DNA of 64,000 nucleotides from Takakia lepidozioides (taxonomy: Eukaryota > Streptophyta > Takakiopsida > Takakiales > Takakiaceae). The stretch lies in NCBI GenBank assembly GCA_030704615.1, contig CM060731.1, positions 36,766,001 to 36,830,000 on the forward strand, read 5' to 3'. Below the pieces are notes generated by a model. That model did no database searches, was not told where the DNA came from, and saw only the letters and a program-made list of their open reading frames with translations. A program made the position numbers and the translations under genes. Positions 30,158 to 42,769 of the stretch are shown piece after piece (positions within the stretch are counted from its first letter, which is position 1; each line of letters begins with the position of its first letter).

Positions 30158-33100
30158 TTACTGTGCCCAATTCCTGAGAGACTTATGTGCAATCGCTGCC
30201 CAAACTTGGGCTTTAGCTTGTGTGTCAGAGCTGAGCCATGCTTTTTCGGCTCGTCTTTGATTCTGTCTCATGTTTTTGGCTCTCTTCGGTGCCAGACGTT
30301 CATCTCTGGAAGAAAATGCAAGGCGAAAGCGCTCCGCAACAGACAGTCCTAGTTTTTCCTCATCAATACCAGCTGGCTTTCGTGGCCTTAAGGAGGCTGT
30401 AACTGCCCAAGTCCTGGGGTCAATGTCCTCAATTAGCAGGTCATCAAGAACAATCCCAGGCTGAGCCTCTCGAGGAACAGATAGATGGAGGAAAGCCTTC
30501 CAAGAAGGAGTTGGATTTATAACAATTCGGGGACATTCAATTTCCAGCAACTCGGCAGACTTGCTATCGATGGAGGGCTGCACAACAGTCCAAAGTAACC
30601 AGGACTGAGTTTGCAAACTGAAAATGGCCATTTGTAGTCTACTTTCACTGCATGACACAACTGCCTACAATCCATGTTGTTGTGCAAACAGAAAGTACAG
30701 AAGCGTAGCTTACCCAGACTAGCCACCGTAGGAGGGCCTGAGCACCCTTGCCAACAGGCTTAGTGTCCAAATCTTCCCAGCTTTCTTTGGTTTCCTCGTT
30801 GTGGTCCAATCTTGGTAAAAAATAGCTGACAGACCCCCTTGCAGCCGCATTGCTCATTGATATTCCTCTGCATGCAGGCCAATTGGATTTTCCAGCCTTA
30901 GCCACACCTTGAAGCTCAGAAGGGTTGGATTGAGGCTATGGTCTCTACAAAAAACTGGAAGGTCTACATGAACTATATCTACAAAGTGGGTCGAATGCCA
31001 GAGTACCTATGCTTTCCAGCAGTATTAGTCCCCTCCAGATTTTTCCACTCTTTACCGATCTATCTAAAGCGGGCACAAAGGACCACAATGCTATAGCAGG
31101 CAAACTCTGAAGTGTTATCGTAGCATGGGTTCCAAATGGCAGGTACAGAACTCCTTTGACTCCAGCTAGACACAGTATTGATCACAGGGCTACCTGCACT
31201 GAATGAATGTTTTCCAAGTTGGCATTAATGCTGTTTTGCTGTGCTAAAACTCCAGGCTAAGTCACATACATCAAGCTCATATTCTAAGGGAGTCAATGCG
31301 AGGTAGCTCTGGTTATGCTGTTGATCACTGACTTAGACTCCCACATCTAATCCAAAAAACAAAAAAGAAGAAGCAGTGCACAACCCGTAAAATCTTGGCA
31401 GAATGTACTCATGAGACGGTGTTTTCTATAGCCATGTGGCTACAGACCCACGGAAAATAAAGAGAGATGAAAGATGACAAGGGCGTACCCACATCTGAGG
31501 GTTGTCAAAGAGGGGCAATGCTGAACCAATGCGCGCACTGAGCGGGGTGTCAGCTGACTGCATCGACTGAGTGGAGACAAGCCAAGCATACACCCGCATT
31601 GTTAAAACATAGTGCACCAGTTGAAACTCTGTAGGGATACCCAATGGAGTAATCACTAGAAACAGAACATCTATTCGCGATCATTTTAACTAATCACGTG
31701 AAGCAGAGCCCAGCAAAGCTTGCTAGCAGCGACTATAAACATCAGTCACGTTTCTCTCCATTTATCTATATGGGCTTCCTGCAGCCATAGTAAGACTCTT
31801 TTGGCTCGCAGTGCAAGCACAGAAAAATATGTTACATCGGCAACACATCTACGACTAGTGCCATTGATCCCTGGAATTGGCCGATCAAGAAGAATAGTAA
31901 GTACTGCCGAAAGATATTTGAACCAGAGGTATCAGCATATCGGAGGACATTACATCTCATCACCCAGACAGGAGGACCACAATCCGCCGAGCCTCCTGTA
32001 CAGGTCAGTTGACAATCCCTAGAACTGAATCTTTAGAAGGCATCATCCATATCCTTGCATTAATGACACCCCTCAACCTACCTTCATTCAAAAAGACCCA
32101 TGCCTTCACTGAACAAGAGCCAAGCTTAAGCAAAATGTCACCTGATTGGCTAACGGGTCCAAATTAGTCTGGGTATGCTCTGAGGGTTATAATGTTCCTT
32201 CGCAATGGCCTTCATTGAACAATGGCTGCTAAGAACTTGTATTGTGATAGGGTTTGGGATTGGCTCTGGTAGCTGGCAAACAACGTTGTTAACACAGAGG
32301 CTACAGTATCCTGCTGGAACCAACGCTAAACTTGATAGTATGAGATCATTGTCCTTGCATCAACAGTCAATGACAATTACTCAGCTTTTGTCCACCAGCT
32401 CATACCCAGCCTGAGACTGCTGGTGAAGATGACCTGCAACGGTTAACTCCACTAAGGGACTATGCCCTGAAACTACCCCATAGTGAACATCAAAAAGCAA
32501 GGCTAATGTGTAGTTCTCAAAATCTGCCACTTCTAGCAAATAACGTTTTCTGTACTTGGCACATAAAGACTGAAAGATGTACCTAATGTCAACGGCTTGC
32601 AACTGAGGGGACATATTGGCGACAGTCACCAAGCCAGTATCAGTCACATCAGAGCCCGACACATCAAGAATTTCCCAGGAATCATCTGCCAGAGCAATGA
32701 GAAGCTCATCGCACAGCAACCCCCTTCGACGTGCAATTGCCAGCAACTTGCCCTGCAAATTGCATAACCAAGTTAGAATGTCGATCAATCACACCCACAT
32801 CTCATTGTTCCACGGTTATGAAAGGTTGGCAATTGATGTTTAGCAGTTGACATCTATTGAAAGACCACCTCTATAAGCCTCACAAATCAATAGTTAAGTT
32901 GGAGCAGCTGAGAGACAACTTACCTTGATTGGAGCAGGGAAAGCTGGAGCAATTACATGTATGTCTTCAATTATTTCTTCCAGATGTCGCCCTAAATATC
33001 CTACACATAAACTCACTAAACTTCTGCACTGTTGGCCAGATTGTCGTGTGCTCTGTCCTGAAAAGGAACAGTCAAAAGTGAGAACATTGTGAAACGACCT

Positions 33101-33818
33101 CCAAACCATTTTATCATCCACACACTTAGTTGGGGCATACTTGGGAAGAGGAATGGAATCTGCCACTAGAGAGATCCATACTCATAGAGGTTCTCTAAGA
33201 ACAGTATTTTTTAACAATTCTGGAGGAGGTGCACGCACTGCGAAACTCAACCCCAAGAATTCCATATCACAAAGCACAATAACGTGACGAACTTTGTGTG
33301 TGTCGAGTTGAGACTTTGGGTTGACATTACCAGAAATCCATGAGGTTAATTTCAGCAGCAACCCTCCACCAACAGAGATGTGCAAGAGAGACAATGGTGC
33401 ATTCATTGACCGTTCCCCTTCAAGTCCGATAATCCCCCAGGTTTCTAACCACCCGAGCCAGCAGGGCGAGGGGTGAGACTAAGAGCCCCTAAGAGCTGCC
33501 AATTAGGAAGATAACACGCGGACCGGTAAGTATGTCAATACCTGAACGGCTTGTCAGAGGCTCCTCCGCCGAGGTTGCGCGACCCGCGACTACGGCACCT
33601 TCCTTCACACCAGTAGCTTGAGGCAATTGGGCAAACCCTACAATTCCATCCACCCTGCCTGTACCCGAAGTAGCTGCTACAGATCCATTCGATCCACGAC
33701 TGAAGTTTATCGGATCCGAAGACTTGCAAAAGGGGCGATCTTCGGTGCAAAATGCACAAGTGCAATTGGAATCACCCTCGGTTTGTCTCGATTGTTGACA
33801 TCTTCCCTCACCATCCAT
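30158..33818 (-). CDS. leucine-rich-repeat (RNI-like) family protein, multi-exon
   Basis: Starts at ATG 33,818 with a Cys/Ser-rich N-terminus. Exons placed by phase are 33,818-33,542, 33,444-33,331, 33,057-32,924, 32,752-32,583, then less certain exons around 32,500-32,400. Further exons are 31,628-31,489, about 30,907-30,714 and 30,664-30,158. LRR-like sequence includes ADDSWEILDVSGSDVTDTGL then VTVANMSPQLQAVDIR. The C-terminus (ECPRIVINPTPSWKAFLHLS, LIEDIDPRTWAV, LGLSVAERFRLAF, LAPKRAKNMRQNQRRAE) resembles a conserved plant LRR family tail that I recall but cannot name. The intron at 30,713-30,665 is only 49 nt. The exon set between 32,583 and 30,907 is incomplete. No catalytic domain is seen; a scaffold role is plausible. 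Confidence 0.65.
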
Positions 33819-34340
33819 GTCAATACTTTGGCTGATTCCGCGCTACTCGTGGACTACTAGAATGGGTTTTCAACTTTCTCTGTTCTGTCCGCAATTGCTC
33901 AGGTGGATTTCAATCCTCTAACCTCCTCCTTTAAACCCTTCAGAGGTTTTAATTGCAGTTCTTACCGCCTATTTCCTTCAATTCAAACTACTATCAGTTG
34001 TCTTCTCCTACTCCTTCCGCCTTCTGGTTGAAGTCGACAATTGAGTGATTCACAGCAAAGCAGAAGGAAAGCTTGCGCCTTTGCTCCTCCTCACTCGATC
34101 TTACTCGTTTGCCCTCAACCCACTTTCTGCACAATCCCCCCCTGTTCCCTTTGCCTCTTCTCCCGCCGACCAAACGTGATTCTCCCCAGTTAGCTTGTCT
34201 GAAATTCCCTTCTTCCAAGTCCTCCAGCTGCTGCCCTTTCTCCCTGAACAGGACCACCAAGCCTGCCTGCACAGTGTAGCAAGGGCAGAGAGGGACAATG
34301 AAACACCAGTGCATCCAACTGAGCTTTTTGGCCATATCTT
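33819..34340. other. upstream region of the LRR gene
   Basis: No gene recognised. A - strand open frame spanning 33,994-34,485 runs through the SINE and is treated as chance. Confidence 0.4.
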
Positions 34341-34528
34341 TGCATATATATATATAGACGCCTCCCCAAGGGCGTCGTAAATTATTATGGTGTCTCTTCT
34401 CTTCACCACAAGGGCTACTGCCTTCCAGCTGAAAGGTGGACACCTTCATGACACACCAGACGGTAGTTTGAACCCACAACCACATCCAACGGGGTATGTG
34501 CCCATTACCGCTGGGCTACATGCTGGTT
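34341..34528 (-). mobile_element. tRNA-derived SINE-like insertion 1
   Basis: On the reverse strand the 5' end reads GTAGCCCAGCGGTAATGGGC (box-A-like), followed about 35 nt later by GTGGGTTCAAACTACC (box-B-like). After a body of about 120 bp it ends in a (TA)n tail. GCCATATCTT occurs on both sides (34,331-34,340 and 34,529-34,538), followed by TGCA / AGCA, consistent with a target-site duplication. Confidence 0.7.
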
Positions 34529-34709
34529 GCCATATCTTAGCAAATTCTTAGATCTCTTACATGAATTCTGGTTTCTCCATCATTCATTTTTTTTTTTTGG
34601 TGGAAAGATCTATCCTCCATCTCCACAAAAACTTTCAGACTTTTTTTTTTTGGCCAGACATTTCCAGGGCAAGATCAGAACTTTTTTGTGGGTTCAACTT
34701 GGAATTCAA

Positions 34710-34832
34710 TAGCACATTGTTGCCGTGGGGCTGTGGGTCCGGGGTTCAATACCCTGTGGTTTCTTGTGCCTCAAGGCTGAGTTAGGGGGATAATTTACCA
34801 CCTCAAGGACCTGTAGCTCGGAAAAAAAATCA
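34710..34832 (+). mobile_element. tRNA-derived SINE-like insertion 2
   Basis: A box-B-like GGGGTTCAATACCC at about 34,739 follows a weak box-A-like start (TAGCACATTGTTGCC). The element ends in an A-rich tail (GGAAAAAAAATC). Flanks TCAACTTGGAATT and TCAACTAAGAATT match at 11 of 13 positions, a possible target-site duplication. Confidence 0.45.
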
Positions 34833-36118
34833 ACTAAGAATTTCACAACCGTCTTCCATCAATTTCTATTTTCTCTTACCTTATTTGTTTTTGTTTTTGT
34901 TTTGTTTTTTTTTCAAACATCTAAGTATGGGGGATACGCCTCTCAAGTCTTGAAGTTGCGCAGTTACCTCCTTTGTGGGGTGTCTAGTTCAGAGATTTTG
35001 GGCATGTAAGTTAGTCACCCTTTTGTAAGAACATTGTTCTCAAATCCTGGCAAGGTTTTCTGTCCAGTGAAATATGTCATAAAATATGGATGCAATCTAT
35101 CCATGGGAACTTCTCATCCTCCGTTTGTGGGGCTCAACGAACAATGGATAGCCCAATGAAAATCAGAATTTGATTGTTTTAGTACCCAGCGGTTTTGGTT
35201 TCAAACAATGGTTCCAGTTCCTATTACATTTTCGGGCTAGAGAGAACCTCCGGTTCGGGATACTAGGCTAGCAAAAACCGGTGGAGTTAATCAAATTCTA
35301 GAGCAGGTTCTCAAGCCGATTATTTCCAAATTACAGAACCCAGAGGTTATATATTTTCCCCAGTTTTTTCTTATATTGAGAACTGGGGAAAATATATTAG
35401 CGCCCGCTTTGCAGTAATGGGGATGGATGCCAGGACCCTGTGCTCCATTTTGCTATGATGAAAGATTCCTGGAGTTCATCACATGGTTTCAGACTCTTGA
35501 CAAGGCAGAAGATCCTCCAAGATTTTCACAGAAAGAAGACAATATGAAGGTCAATATTGAGGTCTGAAACCTCTTCTTTGTGGGTGTCTAGAAATTCCCC
35601 ACCTCTTCCATTCTTTCTGGTGCTAGTCGCCTGCCTTGCATGACTTCACTAGCATGCATCTTTCCAGCTGGGACCACATCAATCCATGAAGACTGTCAGA
35701 AAGATTGCACTTGAGGGATCAACATCCAAGGTCACATTGTATCTGTTTGTGAGAGTGGTACAAGGTATACGATGTGTGATCAAAACCTCTCCCCCCCACC
35801 CCCCCCACTCCCCCACAACACTTATCTTTAGACAGCTTGATGAAGATTCTCATAGAGAGAGAACACTGACAGCTACCTACCCAGTCTTGCAAGCTTCAAA
35901 GGTAGAAACCATGCAGTAGAACAGCTGCAAGGGAGGCTAGCAATCTCCTTCTACTGGGTAGCAAATAAACTAGCCAAAAATGCTGATGCAGGAAAGAGCA
36001 GAAAATAATTTGTAGAGGTTACAAGCTAAGAGTGATACTAAGTGGAGCGTAAAAGGGAGGCTTGCAATCTGTGGTATACTGTTCAGAGCTTCGGCAGCCA
36101 ATTTAAGGGAGACATCGG
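34833..36118. other. intergenic, no gene seen
   Basis: Contains T-rich tracts, a strong inverted repeat at 35,349-35,397 and a C-rich tract at about 35,791-35,816. No protein domain is recognised. Confidence 0.4.
35349..35397. repeat. perfect 17-bp inverted repeat hairpin
   Basis: Arms ATATATTTTCCCCAGTT and AACTGGGGAAAATATAT are exact complements around a 15-nt loop. Intergenic; could be a small MITE or a transcribed hairpin. Confidence 0.75.
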
Positions 36119-39100
36119 TCACCTAAAGGGATACTGTGAAGCCAATGGTCTGATACGACATTGTCTCGAAACCCTCAAACTGAGAGTAAAAAGGTGGAAT
36201 AGAAGTCTTTTTGATGCTGACAAAGTGGGCATCTCACTCAGTGGATTGCTCACTACACTACCTTGGGGGTGAGAGAGTGGCTCCACAGGCTTTGTCTGCT
36301 CGTATTCCGTGTTTTTTCTAAAAGAAGTCTGGAAGGGTAGAAAGTCGATTCCCAGCATGGGCTTCAATACTTCTGGGACCCTGACACCGCCCTTGGTCTG
36401 ATAGTTCTCAAGAATGCAGCAGAGTGTCCGCTCAGTTGCTGTAAGCGTGGAATTTAAAAGATGTACATAATGCTTCCCTTGGTCGTTTGCCTGCATGAAC
36501 CACACAAGGTTTAATAGCGAACCCAACACCAGTCTGTACCATCTGGGGGCACCCAATCACTTCATTTGTCTTAAAACTACTGACCAAACATGACAGACTC
36601 ACAGAGAGATAATCGTGCATTTAACACCCTCCTTCAATTGGAAAGTCATACAGGAAGCACAGGCGACAATGTCTAGCCTGGCAATGCCAACTGCAAACAG
36701 ACAGCCTGTGAAGACCACCATTAAAAGAGGTGGGCCAGGGGAAGCTCAAACTACTTCAGAGGATCTTCATTTCACAAGTCCAGATTCTATAATTGTACAC
36801 CATTATAATACCACGATTTATGTGGTCTGATGGATTGACCTATGATAGCTAAAAGAGGGGTGCCGGAGGCAAGGGTAATGTCTGACCTTTTTCTGACCCC
36901 ACCGAATCTCAAGATCTCGCGACTGATAGTCAGTACAGTTTGAGCATGACACGAGCTCACGGTACTTTCTCGATGCAGGAAACCAGGCCTCCAAGTCATA
37001 CTTCTTGGCTGCTGCATCGTTGAGGGCCCCTGAAACAATAGACACCACTCGGTATGGCAAACCCAACTGCACCCAAAAAAATTTGTGAGGTTCAAGTAGA
37101 TGTACATGTACTGCTACAAAATCTTCACTCTTAGTTAGGGCCTTTTCAGCTCTAGCCTTAAATCGGAAAAATGCAAGGTCTTAGATAAATAATTTTCCAC
37201 CAGCAGTGCAGTATTGCTAGGAGTGGGCGAGTCCCAGACTTAGGCATAAAATAAAAAAGAATATGAAAAATTGCTGAAGCTTGTTAGGATGCAAATCCCG
37301 GATCAAATCCTTGCATATAGAGTCCACAGTGGAAAATCTCCAAGTTGACATCTTGCTGGGTAAGAAAGTAAATACCTCTTGATAAAAATCCTCTGAAGTT
37401 TTAAGCATCTCCTCATGCATATCCCATGATTCGGTGCCGTTTGGACTCGTGATACAAAACTGCTCCACTTTCTCAAATTGGTGCACTCGAAATATGCCCA
37501 GTGTATCCCTCCCATGAGATCCAGCCTCCTTTCTAAAGCATGTTGAATACCCAGCATATCTGCCTAAACACCACCATGCCCACAACAAACACAAACACGG
37601 ATGTGCCTCATTCTTGATTATTCAGTCTTCCTGTGCTGCTCCTCCCTGCCTTACTTCCAGCCCAGCCCCACTGCACTCTCACAAGCATGCACCTTGTATC
37701 AAAGGATCCTATGATTACCTGATAGGAAGAGACTTAGGGTCCATCCACTTATCACGATGAAGAGCACACAGTGGTTGCTCTGCTGTAGCAATCAAATACT
37801 TGTCATCCCCATCCCCCACTACCTGCACAATTGCCGACTTAGTTATTATGCAGCCTACAGATGCCTTCATCTCTCCAATATGGATGAGGGTGATAAATGA
37901 AAAGGACAAAAACGCAGTTGCTCCAGAGTAGGTCAGTGACTTGGAAGGTGAAGCATGTCTCCCTCTCTCTATACTTTGGCTCCTGGCCACAAGGCTGTAG
38001 CAAACAATGTCTTAAAAGTACATTCTACTTTGGCCCGTGAGCCCATGATGTAGCCACCTGTGGACTTCATAAAGGTTCTTTCTTTCTTTCTTCCATTTTG
38101 TCGCCTGTGAGAGGCCATTGTGCAAAAATTCATTTCTATTCTCCCTCCTCTCTCTCCCTGCATGAGGCAGCCTGTCTCCATGCACCAATTTGAGTTTTTT
38201 GACACGTTGTTTGGTTTTCCTTGTTCTCTGGGCCTCCTGTCGACCATAATAAATTCCGTTCTTCATTTTTCTTCTTTCTTAGATGAGAAAAGGGTAAACA
38301 CCCAAGATCAAACTTTATGAATTGAAAACCTCTCCAACCATACACATAAGCAACGTAGCTCAACTGATTGCCCAGCCAGTGGACATCAATGATATTGTGA
38401 GTGCTCCTTGAAACTAAAAGCTTCTCAGCTAATAGAAGAAGGACATGGATCTCTACCTTGTAAAGTTCTTCATCAAACTGTGCCAACTGTGCACATTTGG
38501 CCATCACCTCCTTTTGCATAAAGTAGGGGGTCTGCAATAACGTATAGCCTCGCTTCATCAGGAAGGTCAGCCCAAAATTTACAAGAGCTTGATTGAGCAG
38601 GACACCATACTGCTTCAAGAAGTAGCCCCTGCCTCCTGCCACATTTGTCCCTGCCACAAGCATGGCAACAACATGGCGAGCTCAAACAAGAGAAAAAGAT
38701 AGACAGAGCAGTAACAGGGTAGAGAGAGAAAGAAGAAAATATTGACTTATGACATCCACAAGAGGCCAAGAGAGATAAAGTAACTTGATGCCATCCATGG
38801 AGGGCCCATGGGACAAGTACAAGGAGACCACCTCAGACGGACAAAAAAGTTTAAGGGAGGACCAGTGGGGCAGGAGAGACAGAGAGCCGCCAACCTGCCT
38901 CTAGATCAACCAGACCAAGCTTCTGTATGAGGTCCACATGGTTCTTTAGACCTGTCTCTTCTCTAGGAGTTCCCCACATTCGAATGACAGCATTGTTGTC
39001 CTGTGGTGCAAGAAATGAGAATATTAATCCCAAAAACACACCACATATTAAAATCATGACCGGCGTTCAGTACACAGACCATCCATAGAAATACAGCTTG

Positions 39101-40873
39101 AGATTTTTTTGTGGTGCCATGGGGCCCTGGATAGATGTCTTCAGCAGTGAGTGGTGGAACTAGATGGTCACGCTTGTGTACCAGCCTTTGCCAGACAGAA
39201 TGCAAATTATGCATAGGTTTGGGATTTATGGTTCAGTGCACTGGCCAAAGCAAGAGTAGTCAACAAAAAGCCCAACTCCCAGGTTGAACTTCTGCACTAA
39301 AGTTCCGCTGTAAGGGTCCCACTACTTTAATTTCCTTTGAGCATAGGAAATGGCTTCCACGTAGTATGACTGATCAGCTGAGACTCTGGATCGTATTCAA
39401 ATGAAGACTATCCACACCTGCTGCTTGGAGTTTGTGAGGAGTGCTGCAGAGTTCTTGTACGCTAAGATTGGCCTTGAAGTCCTGAGAACTTACTGGAAGA
39501 TTTGAAGCTCTTAAATGCAACAAGAACTTGAACTTTGATTCCACTGTGTACAAACCACCATTTACTCTCTGAACTCACACACCATCTTGGCCTTCTGCTG
39601 GGCACTGTGGAGTTGGTGTCCAGGGAAACATTGAATCTGACATCAAAACCTTGTAAAGATGATACAGCTCCCCCCGATACATGTGAATCTACGCAAGAAC
39701 CTGCTGTTCAAAAAGATACAACTTCTTTCAGTGAGAAGTAACCTCATTGTCGTCAATTGGCACAGAGTCGTGCAACAGATTGCCCACAACCCGCAGGCGT
39801 GTGTCCACTGCTTCCCTTGATTCCTCCCCCTCCTTCTCCTTGGCCTCTCTCAATTCCACCAGTTTTCTCATTTGGGCCACCAGCTCTCCATCCTCTTGCT
39901 TAGCCTGTAAAGAGGATCATTGTCATAATCACCCACCTTTTCACAATCTGCATCAAAATGTGAAGTGAAATTAAACTGAGTTGGGATGCCATCAGTGGTA
40001 TGTACCACCTCTAATTCAAATGGTGGGTGGGAAAGAGGTGCTAGTTGGTAACCGATAACTTATGACAGAGTAATTCGGTCTGGTCCTCTAAGTCTCCTCA
40101 CTTAAAGATGCATTTCACATGGAACTGCAACCACATTAGAGTAGACGTTCATCTATTGACTGTAACTAGAATGCAGGTGATTTTCGACGAAAGTGGGCAA
40201 CCGGTTGGCTTCTAAAGCGTCACTCACTACTTGATTCCACTCGTGTAACATAATTTACTGCAAGTCTTCGCCTCTGATGAATGGACATCCGACTCCGACT
40301 AATCAGTAGCTGCACACATAAGAGTGTAAGGCTATCGTTTGCAAGACTTGGCTTAAGATCCACATCCCAACAATGTAATGACGAGGCACAGGGTAACAAA
40401 AACCCTTATAGACTATAAACAAGCTGGCTGAATTGATAACACTGGATGGCTTACAATTCTCTTCTTAGCGATCTCCTTGTTGAGAGAGTTGACATCCGTT
40501 CTTATATTGATTAGCTCGTACTCACCTGTGCACCATGTCAATTGGGAAGCGTGATGACGAAAAACCAATGAGAATAACGTTACAAAAGTTAAGGGAGTAC
40601 AACCAGGAAAAGGAAAATCAATAGAAACTGCACAGGAGAAACAAAAATCAGATTCAACCAACTTCAAAACGACCAGGAGGCTGTCTTGTAGCGGACTGAG
40701 AAGACCCTCCAGCAGATGGGGCAAGAAAGGAGACACATACGTTGGCGCCATTGCTTATCAAGCTCAATGATCTCATCCACCAGCTCCACACTGGCGTAGC
40801 GCCGCCTCTGCGACTCTCGAATCCTCTCCGGGTCATGGCCCTTGTACTCCCGAAACAAATTGATGTCCAGCAT
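36119..40873 (-). CDS. seryl-tRNA synthetase, cytosolic type
   Basis: Nine exons splice in phase: 40,873-40,741, 40,525-40,455, 39,904-39,743, 39,000-38,895, 38,650-38,457, 37,822-37,719, 37,559-37,376, 37,066-36,887 and 36,490-36,119. Together they encode about 501 residues. The protein begins [20 protein letters not shown], with the N-terminal coiled-coil arm in exons 1-3 ([20 protein letters not shown]). Class II motif 1 lies in [17 protein letters not shown]. Then come [17 protein letters not shown], motif 2 in [20 protein letters not shown], and motif 3 in [20 protein letters not shown]. It charges tRNA-Ser with serine in the cytosol. The last exon reads on past the usual end (after FLPFQTSF), so the annotated stop may be too far downstream or the C-terminus extended. 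It is head-to-head with the TXNL4B-like gene. Confidence 0.95.
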
Positions 40874-41456
40874 GTTTTCCCCCAACTAGTCAATGCAGGC
40901 ACCCTCAGATACAAAGAACCCACAGGAGCTTGAGATCAAAAGAGCGATGCTTGAGTGCAGGAAAGTCAGATATGTTATATTCTGCAAGATTTACTGCAGT
41001 GTGAACAGGAGTTCCCTAAACTCTGGATGATTTCCGTCAGCCCGTTTTCTGACGTCAAGAGGTAAACCCTCCCACGGGTCGTTCCAGCCTAAGGCCGTTG
41101 GGCCTTCTAAAGGTAAACCGCATTGGAGCACTGCACACTTTTGCAGGATTGTATTATGGAGCAAAGCTCACATCCCCTGCTTTTGTAAGTGCAATTTCCG
41201 CGTGTTGTAAGACCAAATTCATTCTTGCATTTCCATTCTTTAGACTGTGGACCTGTGTGAGTGGGTATGTTGGGTTTCGAGATTATCTGAAAAGGATGAT
41301 CCAACATGGTTTTGGGACAAGGGAGATGGAGATTGGTCTCTCATTAGGGTTTTGAGGGTCTGAGGGAGAGTGTTGAGATGAGAGCATCTTGCAGAGCTGC
41401 CTTTGTTACTTGGGGGTGATTCACAGAAGGTAGAAGATTGATTTGAAGTGGGAGAC
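40874..41456. promoter_or_regulatory. divergent promoter between SerRS and TXNL4B-like genes
   Basis: 583 bp separate the two start codons on opposite strands. The interval must hold both 5' UTRs and promoters. No clear TATA box is seen at fixed distance from either ATG. A non-conserved open frame (41,098-41,355) is ignored. Confidence 0.5.
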
Positions 41457-42432
41457 ATGAGTTACTTGCTGCAAAACCTGACCAAGAAGGAGGAGGTGGA
41501 CGAATTGATCGGTAACACGATTGACAAAGTGCTGGTGCTTCGAGTTGGTCGTGCCACCGAAGTTGTGTGCATGCAGCTGGATGAAATAGTAAGTGTTTGC
41601 TCCATGCTTCGTATCTTTCCGATTTGGTGGGTTTATTTATGCTTCCAGTTGCCTAGTTTATGCACAGTTCGGTTTGCCAATTAGTAAAGATTGTGTCGGT
41701 GGCTGGGAGCAGCTTGCAAAATCACTGAGAGAAGTGTCCAAGTTCGCGTCAATAGGGTTAGTGGACGTGGATGCCGCAGAGATTCAAGTGTATGTGAAGT
41801 ACTTCGATATCACTCTCATTCCTGCTACCATTTTCTTCTTCAATGCCCAGCACATGAAGATGGATTCTGGGTATGGTGCCCCACTCCTTCCATTCGCGAA
41901 TTCTTTCTTTTTTTGACGGTGGTGTGCTGTTTCTTAACATTTCTGTATGTAGAACTTAACGAACTGAACATCGCTCTTTGTTTATGTTTCTGTCAGCATT
42001 CCAATTGCTTTCAAAATTATCTATCCTCCCTTTTGGTATGGACCTTATGTAAATTTTATGTGCTTGCATATTAACATGTTTTGACTCGGCAAGTCCTTTG
42101 GCTGTCAATACAGCACCCCTGATCACACAAAGTGGATCGGAGCTTTTCACAGCAAGCAAGATTTTATAGACGTGGTGGAGGTAAAGCCTTTCCCTGAGCA
42201 ATTTGTTGGGATGGTGTCATTAAAGCCTAGTGGAAGAATCGAAGAGAACTTAGAGAGGCAAGTGCCAGTGATGTTATGTCAGTTTTCTCTGAGTTGACAT
42301 AGTAGTGCACATGTGCATGTTTGCACATTGCAGACCATCTTCAGGGGCGCAATGAGGGGGAAGATGATTGTGACATGCCCTCTACCACCTGAGCGTGTAC
42401 CAAAGTTTCAGCTTCTTTACAAGGACATATAG
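41457..42432 (+). CDS. thioredoxin-like U5 snRNP-associated protein (TXNL4B / Dim2, DLP type)
   Basis: Four exons, 41,457-41,588, 41,713-41,870, 42,114-42,180 and 42,334-42,432, join in phase to give 151 residues, the usual length of the family. The sequence runs MSYLLQNLTKKEEVDELIGN, VLVLRVGRATEVVCMQLDEI, GLVDVDAAEIQVYVKYFDIT, LIPATIFFFNAQHMKMDSG, TPDHTKWIGAFHSKQDFIDV and TIFRGAMRGKMIV, ending LLYKDI. The thioredoxin fold lacks a CxxC active site, as expected for Dim1/Dim2 proteins, which act in pre-mRNA splicing and cell-cycle progression. Q-H-M-K and R-G-A-M-R-G-K are family hallmarks. The gene appears intact. Confidence 0.93.
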
Positions 42433-42539
42433 CTGTTTGTTTCATTACTTTTGCAAAGACCTAACAAGTGAGTTCGCATCCTAGCTATAAATAGGATTCT
42501 CTTCTTACCTTCATATTAAGGAGGATGCACAGTTAATAG

Positions 42540-42690
42540 GAAGTGATAAGATGTGCTCAAAGGAAAGCATTTTCTGACCCTGGTGGAACAACCGAGGCAA
42601 ATAGGTGAATGCCTGTTAGATTACGGAGAGTAGCAAACGCAATTCAGCATAGGAACTAGTGTGATAAGCTAGAACAAATCTCGGCTGTCA
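42540..42690 (+). repeat. third copy of the 28.5-29.5 kb repeat
   Basis: Shares TTTCTGACC, GGTGGAACAACCGAG, AGGTGAATGCCTGTTAGATT and GCAATTCAGCATAGGAACTA with the tandem units near 28,650 and 29,220. Confidence 0.65.
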
Positions 42691-42769
42691 TTGTCAGTTC
42701 AGTCACTATGACTTTCGAAAGAGTGAAGAACGATTCCACCTTGAATGGTGATGATGCGCATGCTTCAAA

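Noticed and set aside
33994-34485. 163-codon open frame on the - strand
   Set aside because: It runs through the tRNA-derived SINE and shows no domain; a chance frame.
34460-34528. Possible tRNA gene
   Set aside because: Box A and box B are present but no cloverleaf arms pair properly, and it has a tail and target-site duplication, so SINE is the better call.
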